Of a DNA stretch of 57,265 bases, positions 21,931 through 33,166 are shown one piece after another. The first letter of the stretch is position 1. Every line of letters starts with the position of its first letter. Source of the DNA: Lingula anatina (Eukaryota > Brachiopoda > Lingulata > Lingulida > Lingulidae). Both the position numbers and the translations under genes were made by a program. The DNA lies in assembly GCF_001039355.2 (NCBI RefSeq), contig NW_019775728.1, positions 178,632-235,896 on the forward strand, in the 5' to 3' direction. The notes beneath the pieces were generated by a model. That model saw nothing but the letters and a program-made list of their open reading frames with translations, was not told where the DNA came from and did not search any database.

Positions 21931-22232
21931 AGAGAAACAAACACGCAGGCACGTGCAGACGCACGCACACACGTGGGTTGGCTATATTAGTTACAGAATA
22001 TATCCATCGTCCAAGTTACTAGCCCATTTCTTTAATTAATCAAGTTTTCTTTGCACCTTTGCACAGAAAAATGGTTATGTGAACTACAGAATTTTTGTAC
22101 AACCCCATTTAAAACAGTCTTTCTATTCCAGCTCTGACCCAGGGTCAGTCCTCGGATGATGACCAGCTGGACGATGAGCTGGACGAGAAAGAACTCGCTG
22201 AACTTAAAGATCTGCTCAGCAATCAGCCTTAA
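20700..22232 (+). CDS. Secreted cationic peptide precursor with C-terminal EF-hands, copy 1 (complete)
   Basis: Coding exons are 20700-20818, 21020-21107, 21263-21365, 21775-21837 and 22132-22232, giving 157 aa. Residues 1-23 are a signal peptide (MRLYLLIGLLLAVVAMMV...). The cationic segment WPRIRIRLPRIRIRVRR follows, then a segment with two cysteines (NFCKSHPITCYKVGKAA). The acidic C-terminus has two canonical calcium loops, DQDGDGKMTLHE and DANDDGFVDQKE, and ends in a DDDQLDDELDEKE-rich tail. Intron 1 must be GC-AG (AGAAG|GCAAGG): it is the only donor that keeps the downstream frame; an overlapping GTAAGA donor shifts frame to an early stop. Exons 3-5 are joined by GT-AG introns. The layout resembles mytimycin precursors; antimicrobial function is inferred. 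The EF part may act as an acidic chaperone or inhibitor of the cationic peptide. A 3' UTR exon begins at 22741. Confidence 0.82.
21848..21927. repeat. (CT)n followed by (AC)n microsatellite in an intron of copy 1
   Basis: A pure CT tract adjoins a pure AC tract 10 bases after the exon donor at 21838. Other simple tracts in the window: (CT)n at 350-373 and 8468-8500, and (GA)n at 21120-21140, 31557-31586 and 33117-33141. Confidence 0.85.
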
Positions 22233-22571
22233 AAGGTAATATATTATGAAGATATATTCTATGCACTTAAAATATGCATTTATATAACTAATAAGTAAGA
22301 ATCTGTAAATGTAGTTCATGGATTATCTTAAATTAAGGATATATATAATAGATAGATCCGCTGTGATGAAATTGAAAGAATAACAATGCTGAATAACCAA
22401 AAATGTGTGATAGGAAACCTGTTACATGTTCGCGAGGAGGGGGAGGGGAGGGGTTACCAAACAAAATGGTGGCAGCAGCCATCGCCATCGCATTTCACAA
22501 AACTGAATAGAATACATACTCTGGGTCCATAAAATCATGTTACGTTATACTCTATTTCACCATTCTCCCAC

Positions 22572-25500
22572 AATACCCCTTTTGAGACCTTCCTATACAG
22601 GCAATGGGTTGACTGAGTGCACTTGATTACTGGGGGTGGGGAGGGTGGGTGGATTTATGTCTTCATCAATGCGTATTTAATATTCATCCAAACATCAAAT
22701 TAGCAAAAATATTTGTATAATCTCTCATATTCTTTTTCAGATACTGAAAGGAGATTCAAGTCTGTCATTTTATTAAATGAGATTTATTTCTGTCATTTGA
22801 CGTCTTTGGACATTGAGATTGCTGTAAACCAGACGCATTCTGACACTGGAAATAAATCATATGATTTCATCTATTGTTGTTCATAGGGTATTGATTTTTA
22901 AAAAACAGAAGCACACAGTAAAATGACATCTATGGAGTCAGCCAACAGCTGTCAATCATGAAGTAAAGAGTTGCACTAATGCCATATCTTTTCACCCGAT
23001 TTAAAAACCGCGAAACAATATAATGACAATGCGATCATGGGCAGAACATAGTTCACGATGAATTAATGTTAGCCATATTTCAGTTTTAACATCCGACTTC
23101 AATCTTTTTAAATTTAAGGTAAAAAATGATATCACAAATTTGCTCTGATACCTAGTTATCACTCCTGTATCTATATGAATTCCGCGATTTATACTTGAAA
23201 CCTTCAAGTGAATCTGTGCCTTTTACTCAATGACTATTTGGAATTTATATCACACCATTGATTTTTTTCTTTGTTTTTTTCCTTATAATATACTTCTTTT
23301 GTTCAATGTAACATACAACTCAAATCGAATAAAATATGCCTCCCCTGGTACGTACATGAACAAGTGCCTAGGGCTAAGTGCCGAGGTTAACGGTGACCTC
23401 GTTGCAGATTATCCGGACAGTTTCACTGGGTGAAATACAGCTAGTTCATCTTCTTTTTTCCCTATGGCCGTCGTCTCCCATTATGAATATGAACTTCAGA
23501 TTTGCCATCTTTCTGTCCTCATTTAAAAAATAATTCCCTGCATCTGTACCTTCTACTTCAACTAAGGCAAATCCAAATCTAAAGCACATAACGAAAATTA
23601 AATTAAATTAAATTAAATTAAATTAAATTAAATTAAATTAAATTAAATTAAAATTCAAACATCACTATTCATATTATTTTGAATAAACCGTGAAATTTTC
23701 TTCAGTATACATAGTTATCATGTGGCAAAACTTACATGATTGATAATATGAAGAAATCTCATTGCATTTTTGTCCCAATCTTCACGTATCATCGTATAAT
23801 TGTGTTTACGTCTCACTGAGGGGCTTCTCTAACACAATTATCAGATTGAGATTGAAGTTCCAGTCATATTCTCTAACACAACGGATTTGTTATATGGGAG
23901 ATATTAAGCAATGTGATGCAGAGTGCTTGTATACAGTTAATCAAGATTTTTTAAGAAATATTTTATGGAGAGAGAGTTCGGGGTTTTTCTAACGCTAAAC
24001 TTAATTGTGTATTTTCTTGATTCGGTTTGAAATACGACGCATTCAGCTTTTTCAGAGTAAAGATAAGAATTAAGATTGGAAAGTGGAAACCTCAGAAAAT
24101 GAACACATATGATACTGAAAAATATTCATGAAAAAAAGATTAATACTTTTTTAAGATCTTGTTGCCAGTTTTGCTTAATTCTCCACCATACTTGTTCGCA
24201 ACTGACCCAAAATGTACGAAAAATGCATAGTATTTGGGAATATTTTTTCTTCTCTGATAAGTGCGCTACAGATGTCTTTTTTCTCAGTACACGTACGAAC
24301 GGCGCTGTTAGTACTAGTACGTGTCCATTTGAAAATATTAGCAGAGGGATGTTTATGTACAAATACTGCTATCAGGATACTCGAGTTTGAAGTTGACTTT
24401 AAAGTCACTTAAGGCCTATATAGTAAATAATTTAAAATTCTATATCGACTTTTCATTTTCATATATCAAAATTCAGGGTTTTGTGTTTCGCCCACAGACT
24501 TTTAAGTCTTAAAAGAATGATAGTAAACTTTTGCCCAGTAAAATTCATAACAATCATGTAAGCGAAAGAGCATAATTTATTATTTTAGATTTCATTTATT
24601 AGCTTGCGTCTACATGTAGTTGCATTTATACCGTTTACCTCATCCAAATGATTTAATGCACATCACCATAGTAAANAATACCCCTTTTGAGACCTTCCTA
24701 TACAGGCAATGGGTTGACTGAGTGCACTTGATTACTGGGGGTGGGGAGGGTGGGTGGATTTATGTCTTCATCAATGCGTATTTAATATTCATCCAAACAT
24801 CAAATTAGCAAAAATATTTGTATAATCTCTCATATTCTTTTTCAGATACTGAAAGGAGATTCAAGTCTGTCATTTTATTAAATGAGATTTATTTCTGTCA
24901 TTTGACGTCTTTGGACATTGAGATTGCTGTAAACCAGACGCATTCTGACACTGGAAATAAATCATATGATTTCATCTATTGTTGTTCATAGGGTATTGAT
25001 TTTTAAAAAACAGAAGCACACAGTAAAATGACATCTATGGAGTCAGCCAACAGCTGTCAATCATGAAGTAAAGAGTTGCACTAATGCCATATCTTTTCAC
25101 CCGATTTAAAAACCGCGAAACAATATAATGACAATGCGATCATGGGCAGAACATAGTTCACGATGAATTAATGTTAGCCATATTTCAGTTTTAACATCCG
25201 ACTTCAATCTTTTTAAATTTAAGGTAAAAAATGATATCACAAATTTGCTCTGATACCTAGTTATCACTCCTGTATCTATATGAATTCCGCGATTTATACT
25301 TGAAACCTTCAAGTGAATCTGTGCCTTTTACTCAATGACTATTTGGAATTTATATCACACCATTGATTTTTTCTTTGTTTTTTTCCTTATAATATACTTC
25401 TTTTGTTCAATGTAACATACAACTCAAATCGAATAAAATATGCCTCCCCTGGTACGTACATGAACAAGTGCCTAGGGCTAAGTGCCGAGGTTAACGGTGA

Positions 25501-26799
25501 CCTCGTTGCAGATTATCCGGACAGTTTCACTGGGTGAAATACAGCTAGTTCATCTTCTTTTTTCCCTATGGCCGTCGTCTCCCATTATGAATATGAACTT
25601 CAGATTTGCCATCTTTCTGTCCTCATTTAAAAAATAATTCCCTGCATCTGTACCTTCTACTTCAACTAAGGCAAATCCAAATCTAAAGCACATAACGATA
25701 ATTAAATTAAATTAAATTAAATTAAATTAAATTAAATTAAATTAAATTAAATTAAATTAAATTAAATTAAATTAAAATTCAAACATCACTATTCATATTA
25801 TTTTGAATAAACCGTGAAATTTTCTTCAGTATACATAGTTATCATGTGGCAAAACTTACATGATTGATAATATGAAGAAATCTCATTGCATTTTTGTCCC
25901 AATCTTCACGTATCATCGTATAATTGTGTTTACGTCTCACTGAGGGGCTTCTCTAACACAATTATCAGATTGAGATTGAAGTTCCAGTCATATTCTCTAA
26001 CACAACGGATTTGTTATATGGGAGATATTAAGCAATGTGATGCAGAGTGCTTGTATACAGTTAATCAAGATTTTTTAAGAAATATTTTATGGAGAGAGAG
26101 TTCGGGGTTTTTCTAACGCTAAACTTAATTGTGTATTTTCTTGATTCGGTTTGAAATACGACGCATTCAGCTTTTTCAGAGTAAAGATAAGAATTAAGAT
26201 TGGAAAGTGGAAACCTCAGAAAATGAACACATATGATACTGAAAAATATTCATGAAAAAAAGATTAATACTTTTTTAAGATCTTGTTGCCAGTTTTGCTT
26301 AATTCTCCACCATACTTGTTCGCAACTGACCCAAAATGTACGAAAAATGCATAGTATTTGGGAATATTTTTTCTTCTCTGATAAGTGCGCTACAGATGTC
26401 TTTTTTCTCAGTACACGTACGAACGGCGCTGTTAGTACTAGTACGTGTCCATTTGAAAATATTAGCAGAGGGATGTTTATGTACAAATACTGCTATCAGG
26501 ATACTCGAGTTTGAAGTTGACTTTAAAGTCACTTAAGGCCTATATAGTAAATAATTTAAAATTCTATATCGACTTTTCATTTTCATATATCAAAATTCAG
26601 GGTTTTGTGTTTCGCCCACAGACTTTTAAGTCTTAAAAGAATGATAGTAAACTTTTGCCCAGTAAAATTCATAACAATCATGTAAGCGAAAGAGCATAAT
26701 TTATTATTTTAGATTTCATTTATTAGCTTGCGTCTACATGTAGTTGCATTTATACCGTTTACCTCATCCAAATGATTTAATGCACATCACCATAGTAAA
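22572..26799 (+). repeat. Near-identical tandem duplicate of the copy 1 3' flank
   Basis: 22572-24675 and 24677-26799 are the same sequence apart from the number of AATTA repeats (about 23597-23652 against 25699-25776) and a few single bases. They are separated by one N at 24676. Both contain the 3' UTR exon with AATAAA. Such identity next to an N suggests two alleles placed side by side by the assembler rather than a genomic duplication. Confidence 0.85.
22741..22875 (+). other. 3' UTR exon and poly(A) signal, copy 1
   Basis: After the stop, a donor aaag|GTAATA (22236) and an acceptor ttctttttcag (ending 22740) mark a non-coding last exon with AATAAA at 22851-22856. The same exon is found at 24846 (duplicate), 31787 and 40698. 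Confidence 0.7.
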
Positions 26800-26858
26800 A
26801 ATATGTAAAAAGAAATTAAAAAATGTAATTTTAAACATCAAATTTGAATCACCAGTTT

Positions 26859-27175
26859 CAGGCCTACCCAACTACCAGACTCGGCACCGAATGATCCTGA
26901 ATTCACCGGTAGATCAGACCACACTACCCGTTTTCAAGGTGTGTGTCAGATCGCATTACACAGTATCATACCCTGAACAAATTTTGAGTGGTGATGCAAT
27001 GCTTTTCAACCCCGCTGAGAATCGTCACTATCACATCGTGTACTAGGCAAGAGCGGTGTCGCGTCTGATACTGTGTAATGCGATTTGACACACACTTTGA
27101 AAACGGGTAGTGTGGTCTGATTTACCGGTGAATTCAGGATCATTCGGTGCCGAGTCTGGTAGTTGGGTAGGCCTG
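26859..27175. mobile_element. 317-bp foldback MITE with 110-bp inverted repeats
   Basis: Left arm 26859-26968 and right arm 27066-27175 are inverted copies with about three mismatches, beginning CAGGCCTACCCAACTACC. Direct repeats agttt lie at 26854-26858 and 27176-27180. The homologous site at 56774-56778 has one agttt and no element (ccagtttgctac), an empty site that proves insertion. The frames across it are symmetric artefacts. Confidence 0.93.
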
Positions 27176-27798
27176 AGTTTGCTACATTGTCACTTTGAAA
27201 GCTCATGATATAAAAACATACTATAAAATACCATTTTGTTTATTCAGTGCATACATTTGAAAATCGGGACACGACTTTTTCTTCAGAATTTCTGTTGTCA
27301 GCAACATGAAAAATTTACTAACTGTGAAAGCATTTGGAGTTGCATTTGGAAAAAAAAAGTCATTGTATCCTTTTTAAAAGAAGTCTTCAACCTTACAAAA
27401 ATAAATAAAAAACTCAAAGGAAAGTAAAAAATTAAAATTATATATTTATAAACAATGTTCATCCCTATAACATTCACCTTCTGACCTTGATGAAATTGAA
27501 ATAGACATCGAGCATTAGTGTTTCTTATTCGAGTGTTGTCTTTACATACCTGTGTGCCCACCGTAACACTTTTTCCCCACTGTGTAGTCATCTCGACCCA
27601 ATTAATCTTTATGTCCCCCCCTCCCCCCATGACGAGCCACAATGCATCATAGCTCTCAACTTCCCCCCCCACCCCACCCCATAACGAGCCCATATCATCT
27701 TAAGTCGCATATATAGGAGCATAAAACCCTAGTCACAGCAAGCGGTACATTTATGTCGTTCGTTCCACTTTGATTTATCGACAACTTAATAGTCACTG

Positions 27799-28001
27799 CA
27801 TTCCCACAGATTTAGATCGATCCATATGGATCGACCTAACTCCCTGAGGGTTCACGCTAAATTGCTGTCAGCCGAGCGCACGACAGTTGATTACCCATTA
27901 CAGCTTTTAGTAGGCGGGACAGACATTAAAGCCGGTTAAGCTAACACCAATATAGTGAGAATTCCCAGGAGGATAGATCGATCTAAATATCTATGGGAAT
28001 G
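27799..28001. mobile_element. 203-bp MITE, CATTCCCA...GATCGATC family
   Basis: Ends cattcccacagatttagatc / gatctaaatatctatgggaatg are inverted. The matching place in unit 3 (about 36363-36378, tagtcactaatagggagccc) has no element, so it inserted after the units duplicated or was lost from unit 3. Confidence 0.8.
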
Positions 28002-28437
28002 GGGTCTTACAGGGAGTCCCAACGTTCGACGCGGCCAACTGCAAAACTGATTAACTGAACTAAACAAAAGGGGGTGAACATGTGTAGAAATTGTGGAAGA
28101 AAATAAAATCTTTTGCAGCGTAATATCATGTCAGAGCCTACTTAAGAGGACCGGCCAGTTTAGTTTACCGTTAGATGTGCATAGGACCTTAGGGATTCAA
28201 CGGAAAAACAGGAAATTATAGTTCACAGTGAACGCTTTATTACCGTAATAAAATCATGGAGATTAAAACAAGTCCAGTTAAAATAATAAAAATAGATGTC
28301 CGACCTGACCTGTCTGTCCTAGAATTTTATGACTGATGGAAGATTACTGGGAATTATATATTCCTGGAAAAATAACATTTGAATTTGACTCATCTGTGAG
28401 GGGTTTAACCAAGACCACGGCGTATCCGATGTGAGAC

Positions 28438-28439
<2 letters not shown>

Positions 28440-28531
<92 letters not shown>
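28440..28531. repeat. (TA)n microsatellite
   Basis: A pure TA tract of about 90 bases. Others lie at 34407-34465, 48620-48683, 50300-50380, 50754-50812, 53819-53840 and 55993-56052. The tracts at 34407 and 55993 are the same locus in two array segments. Confidence 0.95.
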
Positions 28532-28533
<2 letters not shown>

Positions 28534-30123
28534 CCTGACTTTTTGTACAAGTGAATTAAATAATTAATATCATAAAAGAAAATTATCCAGAATGTTTCAG
28601 GAGGGGTGTGGTGCGAAAGAAAAGAAAATATATCTACGTTTTGCTTGACGAATTAGACATAAGGTACATGTAGAAGGGTGATGGTGTTTGCGTTTGTCTG
28701 CTTGCACTTTGAATACTTTTCTTTGTGTGTGTGTGTGGGGCGGGGGGGGGGGGAGGGGGAGGAGGATGAGGGGGGGCATAGACGTATACCCCTTGTGTCC
28801 CCCTCCCAAAACCAGCCGATCTGCCATTCAGTTAAAGTTCACCTTGATGAAGTTGAGATTTACATAACCAAGTTGTACGTGATTTCATGAAAAATCATTG
28901 AAAGAGAGAAAAAAATCATTGAAAGAGAGAAAAAAATCATTGAAAATGAGCCGTATTTCAGTGTACTGTCTTGTACATATCATCCCTCCCCTTTTGGAGC
29001 CTCAGTGCAACTCAGTGTAATGTGAATGAGGGAGAGAAGTTTTATGAGGAGAAAGGACAAAAATTAATGCAGTCTTGTGCATTAATAAATACCCCCTTAT
29101 ATTATTTGAGAGGAGAGTGACCAAGACCACGGGTGTCAGGCTAGGGGTGTGTACTATGTGAGACTTCGATAAGACTTAGTTCATAGAACTCCTTGCTCAC
29201 CGTAATAAACAAACGATGAGTTTGTCTGGGATAAATGATCATGTACAAAATATGTTAGCTGTACTCCGTATATAAAAGTATTATGACAAGCTACCATTTA
29301 CTTTTTAACACGAATGACGGTGCTACGTACACCTTACCTTTCACATTTTTTTTACCTTAAAGGGTGATGTGAGAAGTTACCTGTGATGATATTTATTCCA
29401 TGAATACCGGTATAATCTATATCTGGATAAAGGCCTATTTGTTAAATACTAATGGGTGCAAAATAAATTCTATTGTTACGAACGCTTACAAACTTTGTGC
29501 TTTTTTAAAACCATTAAAATGCAAACAAAAATGAATTCTGAAGGATTTGATTCCTTTCACAGCATTTTTATGCCATGTCTGTTTATGATTATTTATTAAT
29601 GGGAGAATCATTTACAGTTACACACATTTACATCTATTTGTATTGTTATATTCAATGCGCACAGATCTTATACTCGTAATGTTGTATGAAAAGTTGAGGG
29701 CCTTCATACGTGACAAAAATGACAACCTACGAATTCCACGGTAACTAATTATAAACTGAGAATATCATACCAGTAAAAAGTCAGACATCAACCTCACTTC
29801 AAACCTTAACTCACATCAAGCAGGTGCGGCAGATGTACGATTACTCTCATTTCAACTAGTCTCGATTTCTGGGAAATACGATGGAACAGATTTCAGGCTA
29901 TTTGAAATGTGAGGTTGTTTACGGTGTTGAATTTGTGTTTTTCTAAGTGGCAACTCGACAATTTTCAATTTTTTAGTTGATTCGTTGGAGCTTTGATCTA
30001 TTAGTTTTTTTTTCTCGTGCTGGGAATAAAGTAGGCTAATTAGCAAGCCCTCATATATCAGCATCAATTACATAACAGTATGTACCATTATATCCTCTAC
30101 CAGGGTCACGGAGAGTCTTTGTA

Positions 30124-30292
30124 CAGGGGCGGATTTAGGCCGTCTTCTGGGTCTTCCGGAAGACGGTCAGATTTTCAAGTTTACATTGACGGGTATCTAA
30201 TTTTTTTCTGTTGGAAGACGGTCAAAATTGGAGGATGAACCAACAAAGATAATTTGGAAGACTGTCAGTAAATAGCTCTGGATCCGCCCCTG
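30124..30292. mobile_element. 169-bp hAT-like MITE with CAGGGGCGGAT ends
   Basis: CAGGGGCGGAT and GATCCGCCCCTG form the ends, with tttgta direct repeats at 30118-30123 and 30293-30298. It is absent from the equivalent places in units 1 (about 19915) and 3. Inside are repeated, partly inverted gaagacggtca motifs. A diverged inverted relative lies at 52393-52556. Confidence 0.85.
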
Positions 30293-30539
30293 TTTGTACA
30301 CTAGATATTCATACATATTACACTCGCTATTTCTGTACTGTTCGACCAGAATCTTTAATAAAAAAAAATGACATCTTCACTCAAGTGACCTCTTGGCTGT
30401 TGTTTTAATTTTAATCTTTTTCTAAGAACCGTGGGCAGTTAGAATTTTCGTAGAGCCACAACAAAGAAATCGTGATGCACCTTGTTTTATAGAATCAGAT
30501 AGTATAATCGGAAACTTTTCAAACAGTTATAACACAAGT

Positions 30540-30638
30540 GCTATATAAGAGAGATAGGTTTACTTGTTTTCCATCACTATTGTTCAACGATAGACATTCC
30601 CACCTGCAGATACTAGCGCCGGACGTTCCTTGTTGAAG
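30540..30638 (+). promoter_or_regulatory. TATA promoter and non-coding first exon, peptide gene copy 2
   Basis: GCTATATAAGAGAG begins at 30540, and a first exon ends ttgaag|GTGAGA at 30638. It is almost identical to copy 1. Confidence 0.7.
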
Positions 30639-31159
30639 GTGAGAGATTTTCTTCGTGTTCGTATCGTGATATTTTTATCGGGCGTTTAAAACTTTGCACT
30701 TGTAGTTGTTCATATATACATGGGTTTGTATGCACTCTAAAATTAATACGTAACACGTTTAAGCCGTCATTGATTAAGACAAATTCGTCTCAGTTGCTGT
30801 TACAAATGTTACGTGACTCCATTTTCAGTAGCTGAATGAAGCGCTGATGAAATGTTTCTGAAACCTTAGCGTCGGATTTTTGTTATTAGATTTAATTTTG
30901 ATTACGATGTCGACTGTCTTTCCTTTAATGTTCACTATCAACTCATCCTAAGACATTTATTCCAAACACTTCATGTCATCAAGTTTATATGGTGATTGTA
31001 TGTACTGTACATCTCTCCCCTGTATTATGTGATCTAGTAGAATAATGTTTTCCCGATGAATCGATAAACTAAAAAGCTCAAAATTTCGTTTAAACACCTA
31101 TTTGTTGAATTTTAGCGAATATTTTTCACTCCAACTTTCTCTCCACATTGCAGTTCACC

Positions 31160-31542
31160 ATGAGGCTGTACCTTTTGATAGCACTCCTACTGGCAGTTGT
31201 AGCCATGATGGTCCAGGAAGGAGACAGTTGGCCTAGGATTCGCATCAGACTTCCACGAGTTCGAAGGCAAAGAACTATTTTTGCTTATTTCTGATGTCAA
31301 AGTAATTTTCATGCATGGACATTGTTGTTAAAAAGATAGTAAAGAGAAATATCTAAACAGTACGTTTGGTAACAAAAACAAAAATACCAATTTGAAAAGG
31401 ATTTAAGTGATTTAGTGCACGTATTAAGTCAAAGCAAGCTAAATTGAAGAACTATATATGTTTTATTTCCAGAATCGTGGGGCGTGTAGTCAACTTTTGC
31501 AAAAAACACCCGGTTACTTGTTACGGAGTCGCCACTGGTGAC
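31160..31542 (+). CDS. Secreted cationic peptide precursor, copy 2 (5' part only)
   Basis: Coding exons are 31160-31266 and 31473-31542. The signal peptide is as in copy 1, then WPRIRIRLPRVRR (four residues shorter than copy 1 through a 12-base in-frame deletion), then IVGRVVNFCKKHPVTCYG, six residues shorter near the exon end. The first intron is GC-AG (CGAAG|GCAAAG); no GT donor is available in the region, so without this donor the frame ends after RQRTIFAYF. The exon 2 donor GTAAGT is intact at 31543. The EF-hand exons are missing, but an N at 31618 followed directly by 3'-flank sequence and the 3' UTR exon (from 31787, AATAAA at 31897) shows that the missing part falls at an assembly join. 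Confidence 0.72.
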
Positions 31543-31553
31543 GTAAGTACACA

Positions 31554-31589
<36 letters not shown>

Positions 31590-31786
31590 AGGGAGAGGGT
31601 GAGGAGAGGATGAGAGANACGACCTTCCAATGAATTAACTCTCTGAGGGCACTTGATGTCGGGGGTAGGGAGGGGGTGGGTGGGTGGGGAGGGGGGGAGT
31701 AGAGGGAAGGGTATTTGTCTTCATAATATTCATTTTAATATCAAATTAACATACATGTTTTTATAATCTCTCATGTTCTTTTTCAG

Positions 31787-31925
31787 ATACACAGAGGAGT
31801 TTCAAGTCTGTTATTTTATGAAATGAGATTTATTTCCCTCATTTGACTTCTTTGGACATTGAGATTGCTGTAAACCAGACGCATTCTGACATTGAAAATA
31901 AAGCATATGATTTCATCTTTTGTTG
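31787..31925 (+). other. 3' UTR exon and poly(A) signal, copy 2
   Basis: The acceptor ttctttttcag ends at 31786, and AATAAA is at 31897-31902. It aligns with 22741-22875. Its presence on the far side of the N at 31618 argues that copy 2 had the full gene structure. Confidence 0.65.
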
Positions 31926-33166
31926 TTCATAGAGTATTGATGGTTTAAAAAATAGAAGCACACGCAGTAAAATGACATGTATGGAGTCAGCAAACAGGTG
32001 TCAATCATGAAGTCAAGAGTCGCACTAATGCAATATCATTTCACCTGAATTAAAAAGTGAAACAATAGAATGATGATGTGATCCTGTGCAGAATTAATTA
32101 GTTAACGCTAAATTAAAATGTGAAGATTTATTTTATAAAGTAATATCTTTGATGACCATTCGTCCTTCTGATCGGTGTCTGATGTATTCGGTTGATAAAT
32201 GTCTCTCTAATTTTTTGCCATCTTTCAGTTTTAATAGCTGACTTCAGTCTTGTAAATATGAGCTTAAACAAATGATCTCTTTGATTTCCTCTGATATCCA
32301 GTGACCACTCTTGTTTCTATGTGTACTAACCCCGCGTTTTATACAATATGTACTTGAAATCTTCAATTGAATCTGTGCCTTCGCAATTACCCAATGACTA
32401 TGGGAAATTTATATCACTATGTTTTCTTTGTTTTTCTTAATTTTTATTTTTTCTTATTATATTTTTCTTTTGTTCAATTTCACAAACCACTCAAATCAAA
32501 TAAGTCTCCCTTCCTACGTACGATTACCTGGTGGCTAGGTGACGAGGTTAACATTGCACTTGATCTTCTCGGATTATCCGGAAAGTTCCACTGGGTGAAA
32601 TACAGCTCGTTCATCTACTTTATTTCCCTATGACCGTCGTCTCCCATTATAAATATGAATTTAAGATTTGCCATCTTTCTGTCCTCATTAAAAATAATTC
32701 CCTGCATCTGTACCTCCCACTTCAACTAATGCAAACCCAAATCTGAAGCACATGACGATAATGAAATTATATCAAAAGAAATTAAATGGCAATCAAAGAA
32801 CTAGATTATCTTGAATAAACCGTGATATTTTCTTCAGTATACATAGCGATCATGTGGCAACACTTACATGATTGAAAATATGAAGAAATCCCATCGCATT
32901 TTTGTCTCAATCTTCGCGTATCAACGTCTTATTGTGTTTACGCCTAACTGAGGGCTTCTCTAACACAATTATCAGATTGAGATTGAAGTTATGGTCGTAT
33001 TCTCTAACATAATGGATTTGTTATATGGGAGATATAATCAATGTGGTGCGGAGTGTTGGTATACAGTTATAGTTAATCAAGATTTTTTAGAAAAATTTAC
33101 AGCGTGTGACTGGAGAGAAAGAGAGAGAGAGAGAGAGAGAGATCTGGGTTTATATAATGCTAAACC

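Larger units (their letters stand above)
17130..27447 (+). repeat. Array unit 1 of the tandem peptide-gene cluster
   Basis: The segment from ataaacaatgttaatccctg (about 17130) to the next occurrence of this start at 27448 is one repeat unit. Order: C-rich 'cccatcacgagccccat' minisatellite, the tagtcacagcaagcggtaca block, unit-specific inserts, the upstream block beginning acatctatttgtattgttat, TATA promoter, peptide gene, 3' flank. Its apparent 10.3 kb includes an extra 2.1-kb duplicate of the 3' flank after the N at 24676. Confidence 0.75.

Noticed and set aside
23597-25776. CRISPR-like or regulatory meaning of the regular AATTA array
   Set aside because: It is a simple pentanucleotide microsatellite without spacers, and this is animal DNA.
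23762-26536. Identical pairs of 66-93 codon frames
   Set aside because: They lie in the duplicated 3' flank, show no family and are AT-rich; the pairing only reflects the duplication.
26744-27206. Overlapping frames on both strands with the same NYQTRHRMILNSPV text
   Set aside because: They are the two arms of the foldback MITE read in each direction.
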